In this document: positions 10,401 to 16,974 of the stretch, one piece after another
How positions within the stretch are numbered: position 1 is the stretch's first letter
How the letters are laid out: each line of letters opens with the position of its first letter
NCBI GenBank assembly: GCA_945898055.1
Contig: CAMDGV010000005.1
Location: 50,542 to 114,541 of the forward strand
From: Akkermansia muciniphila
GTDB taxonomy: Bacteria > Verrucomicrobiota > Verrucomicrobiia > Limisphaerales > UBA9464
Reading direction: 5' to 3'
DNA: 64,000 nucleotides
The notes under the pieces: generated by a model
Seen by the model: only the letters and a program-made list of their open reading frames with translations
Databases searched by the model: none
Told to the model about the DNA's origin: nothing
Translations under genes and position numbers: made by a program

Positions 10401-12857
10401 ATTGACGGGGCCTTGTACCGCGCACTTGGCTACGATACGGAATCAACACTCACCGTATTGGAAGACGAAGTGACCAACTACGCTGGTTTTGCCACCAACA
10501 TCTCTGCCGGCCCCCCAAGTGAGTCAAAGCAAGTGCTGACTTTTGTTCTCACCAGTAGCAACCCGAGCCTCTTCTTGGCTGGCCCATCAATCAGTGCTTC
10601 TGGCACCCTCTCCTTCACCCCGGCTGCGAACGTAAGCGGCACGGCATCGGTTGAAATCTACCTTCAAGATGACGGTGGCACCGCCTTTGGTGGGGTTGAC
10701 CGCTCGGTAAAGAAGAAGTTCAACCTCGTCGTCACGGCAGTGAATGACGCGCCGGTGGCTAACTCCCAGACCATCACAACTTCAGAAGATGCGGCTAAGG
10801 TTATCACCTTGACTGGTACTGATGTTGAGAGTTCACCGTTGATCTACACGATTGTGCGATCACCGGCTAAGGGCACCTTGAGCGGGACTGGTGCTAACCA
10901 AGTCTACACCCCGTTCGCAAACGCAAACGGCGCTGATAACTTCACCTTTAAGGTGAGCGACGGGGAACTCGATTCAACCGCTTCCTCAGTCACAGTGGTG
11001 ATTTCTGCGGTAGACGATCAACCGATTGTCTCCAATCAGTCGTTGCTGACCGATGAGGATAGTGCTCTGCCCATTACTCTAGCCGGCAGTGACGTCGATG
11101 GCGACACATTGACCTACACGGTGCTGACGCTCCCCAATCTGGGTGCGCTGTCCGGGACTGCACCCAATTTGGTGTACTTGCCGAACCAGAATATCTCGGG
11201 CACCGACAGTTTCACTTACAAAGTGAACGGCGCAGGGGTCGACTCAATCGTTGCGACGGTCTCAATCACTATCGCTGCAGTTAATGACGCTCCGCTAGCA
11301 AACGCCTTGTTTGTTGAAACGGTGGAAGACACGGCTAAGGAGATCACACTTGCAGGACTCGACTTGGATGGATCGACACTGACCTACACGTTAGTGCGTC
11401 CTCCGACCAAGGGCGTCTTGAGTGGCACTGCCCCCGCCCTGACTTACACCCCAAATAGGGATGCCAATGGTGTTGATAGCTTCACCTACAAGGTAAGTGA
11501 TGGTTTCCTTGACTCAGCCCTGTCGACGGTGTCCATCACGGTCACTGCAGTAAACGACGCTCCAGTCGCGAACAGCCTGACTGTTGAGGCGGTGGAAGAC
11601 ACGGCCAGTGCTGTGGTCCTAGCCGGGACTGACGTGGAGGGAGATGCTCTTTCCTACACCATCGTGTCTGGTCCTGTGAAGGGAACCTTAACGGGTACCG
11701 CACCGGCCTTGGTTTACACTCCGAACTCAGACGTGTCTGGTACGGACAGCTTCACCTACACGGTAAATGATGGTTCCCTTGACTCAGTCTTGTCGACGGT
11801 ATCAATCACGGTCGCTGGCGTAAACGACGCCCCAGTCGCGAACAGTCTGACCGTTGCGGCTTTGGAAGACACGGCAAAGGCTGTGGTCCTAGCCGGGACT
11901 GACCTAGAGGGAGATGTTCTCTCCTACACAATTGTGGATGGTCCTGTGAGCGGAACCTTGACGGGTACCGCACCAGACCTTCTCTACACTCCGAACTCAG
12001 AGGTGTCTGGTACGGACAGTTTCACCTACAAGGTAAATGATGGCACGGCTGACTCGGCTGTCGCGACAGTGTCGATCACCGTTGCTGCGGTGAACGATGC
12101 GCCGGTGGCAATTCCGTTGACCGTTGATACTACCGAAAACACCTCAGTTGCAATCACGCTGACCGCGTTCGATGTGGATGGTTCTGAATTGAACTACGTG
12201 GTGTCTACCGAGCCGAAGAACGGTGTCTTAACTGGCACCGCTCCGAACCTTGTCTACACGCCGAAACCCAGTATATCGGGATCAGACAGTTTCACTTTCA
12301 CTGTCAATGACGGTACGGATAACTCACAAGAGACGACGGTGGTAATTGAAGTCTCTGGGATGAATGACGCTCCTGAGGCCTTCAATGTCTCGGTGAAAAC
12401 CGAAGAAGGTTCCCGTACAGAATTCCGGCTGGTGGGATCGGACCCTGAGGGTTCTCAATTATCCTACACCGTGCTGACAGAGCCGACCAAGGGTACCCTT
12501 TCTGGTACTGCACCCGACTTAATTTACTCCCCGAACCCAGGAGCATCCGGAGTGGATACAATCACCTACAGTGTCAATGACGGTGCTTTGGATTCCGCGA
12601 TTGCAACGGTAACAGTTGAGATCGCTTCCAACGAACCGCCAACGATCACATTCAATTCGAGCAATGGGGTTAACCTGCTGCTGGAAGTCCGTGCACCGAT
12701 CGGTGTGGAGGTAACGGTTGAGGCTTCAACAGACCTAGGGGTCTGGAGTGCAACCGAATCCAAGGCCATCGGGCAGGGCATGGACGTGGCTGTTCCTCTT
12801 ACATTAGAGATCGATCCGAATGTCTCGGTTCGGTTCTGGCGCCTAAAAGGACTGTAA
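4440..12857 (+). CDS. Giant secreted protein: cadherin-like repeats with three seven-repeat propellers
   Basis: About 2805 residues. A long N-terminus with a hydrophobic segment (residues 34-56, ICSLFGLILAANC) looks like a signal peptide. Most of the chain is cadherin-like or tandem-95-type modules of about 90 residues (EDxxxxITLxGTDxxGD, TYTPN, DSFTYKVNDG, AAVNDAPVA). Three blocks, at about residues 184-465, 1025-1300 and 1720-2000, each hold seven repeats of about 42 residues with the pattern W-x-S-V-A-S-S-x-D-G, GGxIYTSxDSGxTW, as in BNR/Asp-box propellers. The last 80 residues resemble C-terminal domains ending in RFWRLK of verrucomicrobial surface proteins. Likely exported and calcium-binding or adhesive; the function is unknown. 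GTG at 4431 is an alternative start. Confidence 0.9.
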   Translation: MSFPIRAEINKPPQMPPKITRLNPSLKQQPISRICSLFGLILAANCAALPNLSAAAPTLSVAQKTLLEDGSVTYAALDFTFTAGNAGAFESVKVIGNPTKGDLSLSGSAVTNNQVISSANLANLKYTPRANENGAAYVDLVAIEVGNSVASSVFRANFDITPVNDVPSVSLTAVTNLAGVTWGATAASQELWQSLASSSNGQKLVGVVDGGRIYTSSDAGINWVARDSNRNWQDVASSADGAKLVAVVQGGLVYTSADSGATWINRDAAGSRAWSSVASSADGSAIVATVSAGKIYSSSDSGATWISRATDLNWSDIASSNDGTNLVASVNGGNGGFIYTSTDRGTNWTQRASEKLWTAVSSSANGSKLVAAVQNGAISTSSDGGVNWVVQASAGDQDWSSLASSADGAELIGSVFGGKLYTSLDSGVTWTARADARNWSAVAASADGGALVASVYGGLLYRSSDEVVPSSVTFAEDSGQFTKANFFLASSAGPANEIDQTLSFGLSGFNAGSFLVAPAISSAGTLTFTPATNFIGTEIVTVKVSDNGGTANTGVDTADPTGMKQFKIVITNTDDAPVLAAFRINGTEDVVVAFTSSTLTTNYTTIDTVALKPAVSYTIQTLPARGALFISGAPIVASQVITAANVTNLTYVPQLNTSGTNTFQVSASDGVLSSTNAVVTLVFSPVNNPPVAVAQVLNATEDVALPIVLSGTDADRDDLTITVVDLPTNGTLSGTYVYTPKANYSGPDRFTFKVKDAALFSVLETVSITVLPVNDGPELGSVVVAGTEETTLSFTTAMFSSRYTDIEGDPFTSITVKTLPATGTLKLGEAVVTPSQVIAVAQLSALTYTPATNEFGSKSFTVVASDGVTLSAPTTVTVVLANTPDAPVLGSFSKSENEDVVITFLPADFTSKYTDLDAGGATLTAIKILTLPTVGVLKNTTTNAVIDLVLTTAQITNLSYTRGADLFGDDSFTVSGSDGTRTSLPAVVTLTVVPVNDAPSATIPALTQKYVGQNLTGITPVLLDSVNAWKSVASSSDASILAAVNDNDLIYVSTNSGTNWTPRASTRQWNSVAISTNGQLGAATVKNGKIYVSGDSGTNWIARDSDRAWRSIAISSTTNGTIMAAVVNNGQIYVSLDSGTNWTARATSQLWNSVAVSADGSRLLASVFGGSLYTSSDKGTNWTAVATPMFWSSVALNTNGSKMVATESGRQIWTSADSGATWTASANAGNRNWSSVAMSADGSRILAAVNGGKLYLSINGGIAWLEQNENVSWNSVAGSSDLKKVVASATEGIATSSDFTIPLEIALAEDSGTYTSDNFATSPSTGPANEASQTISYSVTVTNLSLLGGTNLFEGTPTIDPSGKLSFKTATNGFGSANLIVTVKDNGGVTNTLNTLLGKDSKEVGIFKVSVSEVNDTPTAIAQAVVLTEDATKAITLTGTDPENAALAFRIVSLPTKGTVSGTNSASLNYIPNANAVGADSFNFYVADGTSTSAVATVSLTITNVNDLPVATPQLVSAEEDIPRTITLTGTDVDGDTLTYTVLTQPTKGVLTGTGSARVYTPNKDIFGSDSFTFKVNDGTVDSAVIATISINIADLNDPPTALSQTNNLIEGGFKNVVLTGTSPEAGRTLVYTVLTQPTKGVLTGALTGTTVSLGYTPSAKQSGTDSFTFKVNDGFDNSGVGTVTLNITNINDIPTFDIPVTKKSGGENPVWAKLPNASAAWNGISVSINGSVVAVSSSTSLLVSTDSGNTSTNALLPGSGAHKAVAVSADGSKILAARGNQLYAYASGVWNSPVTTTSNTPPSASWMSVASSADGVKLAAVGSNAKPYVSTNSGSTWTAVGTAQDWQAIASSSDGSKLAAAAYNGAIYTTVDGGTNWTTRTVVGSANRYWSSIASSADGLKLVATELNDQIFTSVDGGSTWTARDSKRAWSSVSSSSDGKNLLASVYGGKLYYSENSGLTWAAKDEDRVWGAVGIAGDSGNALAAVIDGALYRALGYDTESTLTVLEDEVTNYAGFATNISAGPPSESKQVLTFVLTSSNPSLFLAGPSISASGTLSFTPAANVSGTASVEIYLQDDGGTAFGGVDRSVKKKFNLVVTAVNDAPVANSQTITTSEDAAKVITLTGTDVESSPLIYTIVRSPAKGTLSGTGANQVYTPFANANGADNFTFKVSDGELDSTASSVTVVISAVDDQPIVSNQSLLTDEDSALPITLAGSDVDGDTLTYTVLTLPNLGALSGTAPNLVYLPNQNISGTDSFTYKVNGAGVDSIVATVSITIAAVNDAPLANALFVETVEDTAKEITLAGLDLDGSTLTYTLVRPPTKGVLSGTAPALTYTPNRDANGVDSFTYKVSDGFLDSALSTVSITVTAVNDAPVANSLTVEAVEDTASAVVLAGTDVEGDALSYTIVSGPVKGTLTGTAPALVYTPNSDVSGTDSFTYTVNDGSLDSVLSTVSITVAGVNDAPVANSLTVAALEDTAKAVVLAGTDLEGDVLSYTIVDGPVSGTLTGTAPDLLYTPNSEVSGTDSFTYKVNDGTADSAVATVSITVAAVNDAPVAIPLTVDTTENTSVAITLTAFDVDGSELNYVVSTEPKNGVLTGTAPNLVYTPKPSISGSDSFTFTVNDGTDNSQETTVVIEVSGMNDAPEAFNVSVKTEEGSRTEFRLVGSDPEGSQLSYTVLTEPTKGTLSGTAPDLIYSPNPGASGVDTITYSVNDGALDSAIATVTVEIASNEPPTITFNSSNGVNLLLEVRAPIGVEVTVEASTDLGVWSATESKAIGQGMDVAVPLTLEIDPNVSVRFWRLKGL

Positions 12858-12901
12858 GATCGGTACTCGGTCTCTTCAGGTTACGCTGAATAGACAAATC
12901 C

Positions 12902-12938
12902 AAGCGCGTCCGGTAGGGAAACCTCCGGACGCGTTTTT
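12902..12938 (+). terminator. Intrinsic terminator of the giant gene
   Basis: CGCGTCCGG (12905-12913) pairs perfectly with CCGGACGCG (12925-12933). Inside, AGG/CCT pairs add a short stem closing a GAAA tetraloop after a one-base bulge, and TTTTT follows at 12934-12938. It lies 45 bases after the stop codon: a textbook rho-independent terminator. Confidence 0.9.
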
Positions 12939-13018
12939 AATTTCGCGGATGGCTCAAACTGCAACTCGCTAGAGCCACCCTTTGCTTCAAGTACGGCTGC
13001 GGCTGCCTTTCAGCACAT

Positions 13019-13171
13019 TCACGCTCCGAACGCCTGCCGTCGGAGCGCCCTTGGCAGGGGGGCCAATGGAAGCGAACTGCAAAGAACCCCGGCCAGCGGA
13101 TCGAAGGGGTTGCGAAGATCGGTCTGACCGACCTCGAGATAGACCCGAAGGTTGGAGAGAAAGCTCAGCAT
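13019..13171 (-). pseudogene. IS66 accessory protein (TnpB-type) fragment
   Basis: A short leftward frame of 50 codons beginning at the ATG at 13171 reads MLSFLSNLRVYLEVGQTDLR and then NPFDPLAGVL. This resembles the N-terminus of IS66-family TnpB (typical pattern RVYLxxxPxDMRKSFDGLAGLV). The match breaks after about 30 residues and the frame stops at 50, whereas intact TnpB is about 115 residues. No IS66 transposase is nearby. I infer a decayed insertion-sequence remnant; the similarity covers only about 28 residues. Confidence 0.4.
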
Positions 13172-13621
13172 TTGGGAAGAAGATCAAGAATTGACCGCAA
13201 GGTTGAGGGATCCAAACCTGGGGGTAGTCGGAGGGCTCAACCGGATGGGGCAACACTTTCCAACCAGTCAGCAGAACTCTCCGAGGCTCACGGCGTGCAG
13301 AGCACAGGAACAAAGGCTGAACTGTTTTGGGAGGCGATGGAATGGGTGGGCTGCGGTGACTGGGTTGGATGAGTGATCCGTAGCCAGCGATCCGCAGTCG
13401 GATTTCAGCAAGGCCACGACGCTTCCGATGGCACCATTGAGTTCATCCCCGCAGACTACAGATCCCAAGCAAGGCTGCTCGACGTTCTAACGTAAGTCCC
13501 TCGGCTTAGGGCCGGCTGAGAAGTCTTATCATTCTGCGCTCCGTCACCGCAGAGAGGTTCAGCGCACCGATGATCCACTGAGATCATCTAGGAATTAGAT
13601 CTGCTCGACTAAAGGCCGAGT

Positions 13622-13650
13622 AAAATTATTTCAGATCGAAAGATAATTTT
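13622..13650 (-). terminator. Weak AT-rich hairpin after exbD
   Basis: AAAATTAT and ATAATTTT are perfect 8-bp arms with a 13-base loop, 13 bases past the exbD stop. Read leftward the hairpin ends in T-rich sequence. The stem has no G-C pairs, so termination is doubtful. Confidence 0.22.
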
Positions 13651-13663
13651 GTGGGGTGAAGAC

Positions 13664-14089
13664 TCACCGAGTTCCAGCGCTTCGAGTAAAAGCGCGGATA
13701 TGCTGGACCTTCGCTTGCTTAGCAAAGTCCATCACTTTGACCACATCGCGCCAACTGGCCTCTTCATCAGCTCGCAAAACTAGGTTGACTTGAGGATCGG
13801 CGGTTACTGCTTTGAGAAGTTCGTTGAGGAGTTTATCGGCGGTGACCGCGCGATTACCGATATAAAACTGGGGTTGGCTATCAGCGATTGTTATCACCAT
13901 CGTGGGTTTTTCATTGGATGCACCCACCTTGGTAGCCTCGCCGGATTCCGGGAGTTTAAGAGCAATCGCTGGGGTGTTCTTGAAATTGGTGGTCACCATT
14001 AGAAAGACCAGCAAAACCAATAAAACATCGATCAACGAAACCAGAATGATCGCTGGAGGGATACGGCGGCGACGAAGCTGAAACTTCAT
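13664..14089 (-). CDS. exbD: ExbD/TolR-type biopolymer transport protein
   Basis: 141 residues with the usual ExbD/TolR plan: a basic N-terminus (QLRRRRIPP), a single transmembrane helix at residues 16-34 carrying the conserved aspartate in SLIDVLLVLLVFLM, then a periplasmic domain. With ExbB it forms the proton-driven motor that energises TonB in the inner membrane. Its start overlaps the end of exbB by 4 bases (ATGA), indicating translational coupling, and tonB precedes both. ExbD rather than TolR is favoured by the adjacent TonB-like gene and the lack of Pal or TolB nearby. Confidence 0.9.
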   Translation of the reverse strand: MKFQLRRRRIPPAIILVSLIDVLLVLLVFLMVTTNFKNTPAIALKLPESGEATKVGASNEKPTMVITIADSQPQFYIGNRAVTADKLLNELLKAVTADPQVNLVLRADEEASWRDVVKVMDFAKQAKVQHIRAFTRSAGTR

Positions 14090-14709
14090 GAGCGAGGGGT
14101 GGAGTCCGAATCATTCTTCTTTCGTTTCAGATAATGCCGCCGGAGAAGAGCGTCGCAGGCATTTTCGAGATCAAGTCCGAGGAGTTCGACCTGTTTGTTA
14201 AAGAAACTCCAAGCTGCCAAAGTGGGCATAGCGACGAGGAGCCCCAGCACGGTTTTGTAAAGGGCAATAGACATACCTCGAGCGATAAAAGCGTTGTCTG
14301 CTTGAATATTTTTACCGAAGTCACCGAGGAGTGGAATAATGCCTTGGATGGTTCCTACCAGACCCAAGAGAGGGGCGATTCCGACAATGATTTCAAGGAT
14401 AACCAAGCCGCGTTCTAGGTGCGCAATCTCCCGGCGAGCTTTCACCTCCAAAGCGGACACATTATCCTCCTTGGACCATGGTAAGTGGTCGATAACTGAG
14501 GTAACCAATTGAGCTAGAGGAGAGGGATGCGCAAGGCAAGCGGCTCGGATTCGGGCTGGATCGCCCTCGGCCATAACGGTTTGCAGCGGGCGAGGAAGGA
14601 CTCGACGACGCTGGAGAGACCAAGCCCGCTCGAGGATAAAAGTTAGTGACGTCAGCGATAAGCCGGTGAGGAGCCAAATAAACGGGCCGCCATCAATTAG
14701 TGCGCGCAT
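14086..14709 (-). CDS. exbB: ExbB/TolQ/MotA-family proton channel
   Basis: 207 residues with three predicted transmembrane helices: residues 9-27 (GPFIWLLTGLSLTSLTFIL), about 108-130 (LEIIVGIAPLLGLVGTIQGI) and about 148-175 (MSIALYKTVLGLLVAMPTLA). The region around PLLGLVGTIQGI is the conserved MotA_ExbB core. It makes the channel of the TonB motor with ExbD. It lies between tonB (32-base gap) and exbD (4-base overlap) on the same strand. Confidence 0.92.
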   Translation of the reverse strand: MRALIDGGPFIWLLTGLSLTSLTFILERAWSLQRRRVLPRPLQTVMAEGDPARIRAACLAHPSPLAQLVTSVIDHLPWSKEDNVSALEVKARREIAHLERGLVILEIIVGIAPLLGLVGTIQGIIPLLGDFGKNIQADNAFIARGMSIALYKTVLGLLVAMPTLAAWSFFNKQVELLGLDLENACDALLRRHYLKRKKNDSDSTPRS

Positions 14710-14740
14710 AAGAGTAAAAATCTAAAATTGGTAAAGGCGA

Positions 14741-15805
14741 TCAATTGTAGTTGAAGGTGAAGGTGATTTCCCGTGGATCGATGGATTGAGATTTGAGCAC
14801 ATGAGGCCATCGGCCAAACGGGGAGGAGCCTAGAACGGCGGCCTCACAGGTAAAGCTGAGTGATTCGCCCACATCGGAGTTGAGAGTTTGAACTCCGGAG
14901 ATTGTCCCATCCCCTTTGAGCTGAAAGCGAATGACTACCTTGCCCGTTCGTTCGAGTGAGTAATGGCGTTCTTCCAAGAGGAACCACCAACGCTCTTGAA
15001 TGTTAGCAATCATGCGGAGATCGTAATCGCCAAAGGGAGACCTCCTGACATCGAAAGAGGGTGAAAGACTTAATCGGGATGCGCCGCCCAGTTGTAGCAT
15101 TTTCTCCCCTAGAACGATGCCTTTTTGTTCCCGAGCTTCAGCGAGTTTTCGAATCGGCTTCGGTCGTGGATTAGCCGCGATTTGTTCTTCGGCAGGCTTT
15201 TGTTCTTCTTGCACTTTCTCGACCTGAGCGGCGGGTTTAATGACCGCAATCTGAGTTTCACCCACCTCCTTTGGTGCACCGATGGGTTGAGGCTTTTTCG
15301 CCTCTTGGGCCTTGGTCGGAATCGGAGTTTCTTGGGCAATCGGTTTTTCTGTCGGGTTCGGTTTATCCTCCTTTTGAAGCTGGGCCGGTTTTACGGTGTC
15401 AAAGGTCTTGGGGGTTGTTGTTTGCACTCCGGTAATTTGGGGGGCAGGCAGTTTTTTTTCTAACGGAAGAGGTTGGGCGGCAACTGTGTTCGCGCTGGAA
15501 TAAAAACGAGCATCTAAGGTGTCTTTTTCCACGGCGTTGTTGGGATCGACTTCGATGAATTCGAGATTGATTTCCTTCCAAGCTATTTCGTTTGTGGGTG
15601 CTGCTGGGGTTCGGACAACTTCTTTTGGCAGAACCAGAGTGCGCACCCAGTCCGGCGCGGTATCAGGGCTTTCGGCGACCCATCTCGTTAAGCCTCCCCA
15701 CAAAAGCCCTGTCAATAAATGCAGAAGCACCGAGACGCCAAGTGCCCAAAGTAGCGGATGCTGGGTCCGTTGCGGGTAGTAGGGGGCTTTGAAGGCACCA
15801 GTCAT
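14741..15805 (-). CDS. tonB: TonB-like energy transducer
   Basis: 354 residues. An N-terminal transmembrane anchor (about residues 18-38, LLWALGVSVLLHLLTGLLWG) is followed by a long Pro/Lys/Glu-rich spacer (about residues 100-215, with repeated KPxPxxK and QEE runs) suited to span the periplasm. The C-terminal domain (about residues 265-354, including ERTGKVVIRFQLKGDGTISG) has the TonB/TolA fold pattern. It transmits ExbBD force to outer-membrane receptors. It is first of the tonB-exbB-exbD set. No TonB-dependent receptor is in the window, so the cargo is unknown. Confidence 0.82.
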   Translation of the reverse strand: MTGAFKAPYYPQRTQHPLLWALGVSVLLHLLTGLLWGGLTRWVAESPDTAPDWVRTLVLPKEVVRTPAAPTNEIAWKEINLEFIEVDPNNAVEKDTLDARFYSSANTVAAQPLPLEKKLPAPQITGVQTTTPKTFDTVKPAQLQKEDKPNPTEKPIAQETPIPTKAQEAKKPQPIGAPKEVGETQIAVIKPAAQVEKVQEEQKPAEEQIAANPRPKPIRKLAEAREQKGIVLGEKMLQLGGASRLSLSPSFDVRRSPFGDYDLRMIANIQERWWFLLEERHYSLERTGKVVIRFQLKGDGTISGVQTLNSDVGESLSFTCEAAVLGSSPFGRWPHVLKSQSIDPREITFTFNYN

Positions 15806-15858
15806 GGTTTGGTTCTGGGGAAAATTGGATCACTCCGTGGATTAGGGCAATCGTAAGG

Positions 15859-16974
15859 TCAAATTCTTCGCTCTTGGATAAGTGTCCGAAAAGCGTGTCC
15901 TAAATGCTGAGGATGGGTCAATGTTTGAAAGGCTTTGGTTCGCGCAGCTGTCCAGGGGCCAAAGAGGTCACTTTTGTTCACTGTTTGCGCAAAAATTGTC
16001 ATAAGAAAATTCCGCTGGAAGTCATTAAAGACGGTGTTAAGTCCAGCGTGTTCTCCGACCAGGCGCAGGGAGGAAAAATCGACGTTGGCCGTTAGATCAA
16101 TGTCGCCGGGTGTTTCCAACAGACTTTCGACGTGTTGATGTCGGCGATAGCCTCGGAGGCTTCCTTGGGGACGATATGGGTCAAGGAGAGCGTCGGGTGT
16201 GGATCCATAGTCGCAAGTCAGCAGCAACCCGGCCTTGAGTGACTGTGCAGCTTGGTTCCACCAGCGGCGGGCTGTGGGATTATCTTCACGGACGAATCCA
16301 TCGGGTAAAATTTGGGTCAGAGAGTCGGGTAAATCCCAGTGAGCAGGGGCTTGAGTTTGGAGATTGGCCCAGTGGAAGGAGGTTCCATCCCAGTCAACCC
16401 CGAGTTGGATCCAGCGACGCTGCGCTGCGGACCACCGCCAACGTTCGACGGGGAAGGCGTCGAGGAGTTCATTGGATAAGATGACCCCATGGAGAGAGTC
16501 AGGCAGAGACTCCTGCCACTCGACCCGCCCTTGGAAAGGTTGGAGAGTGAGGGCCTGCCAAGCGCGTCGAGTTTTAGACGGTTCGATAATTAGGTACCGA
16601 AAGTCGAGAGTCGAAGAGCCTGAGTAGCGATCGAGTGCGTGGAGGATATCTGAAGCCAACCGACCTTCATGAGCACCTATTTCGACAATTCGAACAGAAT
16701 CTGACGAGCCTAGTCGCTCCAGATAGGGGCCGATATGGAAGGCGACTAGGTCGCCGAAAAGAGGGCCGACCGAGACACTCGTGTAAAAATCCCCGGTGCG
16801 ACCTATGTTCTTGGGTGTGCGTTCATAGTAGCCGAGGTTCGGTTCATAGAGGGACCTTTCCATGAAGCGAGAGAAAGGAAGGGGTCTGCCGGTTTGCGAT
16901 ATTTCTTCCCGGAGTCGGTTGGCGAGTATTACAGATTCTGGTGAGGCACTGAAAGAGGGGAGGGAACAGATCAT
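15859..16974 (-). CDS. MidA/NDUFAF7-family SAM-dependent methyltransferase
   Basis: About 371 residues. The N-terminal LPFSRFMERSLYEPNLGYY is the hallmark opening of the MidA (former DUF185) family. GRTGDFYTSVSVGPLFGDLV and the SAM-binding RIVEIGAHEGRLASDI follow, then VILSNELLDAFPVERW. Eukaryotic members methylate an arginine in mitochondrial complex I; bacterial targets are largely unknown. I prefer the ATG at 16974 because it forms an ATGA overlap with the stop of the upstream PhoD-like gene; an ATG at 17004 would add 10 residues. It precedes tonB by 53 bases on the same strand. Confidence 0.88.
   Translation of the reverse strand: MICSLPSFSASPESVILANRLREEISQTGRPLPFSRFMERSLYEPNLGYYERTPKNIGRTGDFYTSVSVGPLFGDLVAFHIGPYLERLGSSDSVRIVEIGAHEGRLASDILHALDRYSGSSTLDFRYLIIEPSKTRRAWQALTLQPFQGRVEWQESLPDSLHGVILSNELLDAFPVERWRWSAAQRRWIQLGVDWDGTSFHWANLQTQAPAHWDLPDSLTQILPDGFVREDNPTARRWWNQAAQSLKAGLLLTCDYGSTPDALLDPYRPQGSLRGYRRHQHVESLLETPGDIDLTANVDFSSLRLVGEHAGLNTVFNDFQRNFLMTIFAQTVNKSDLFGPWTAARTKAFQTLTHPQHLGHAFRTLIQERRI

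Larger units (their letters stand above)
12939..13663. other. Gene-poor region with a likely IS66 relic
   Basis: 725 bases between the giant gene's terminator and exbD. Apart from the possible IS66 accessory-gene relic (13019-13171) and a weak AT hairpin near exbD, I see no coding frame that resembles a protein. It looks like an old insertion scar. Confidence 0.35.

Noticed and set aside
12987..13313. 108-codon leftward frame covering the IS66-like relic in another frame
   Set aside because: The protein-like signal is in the neighbouring frame; this one has no family resemblance.
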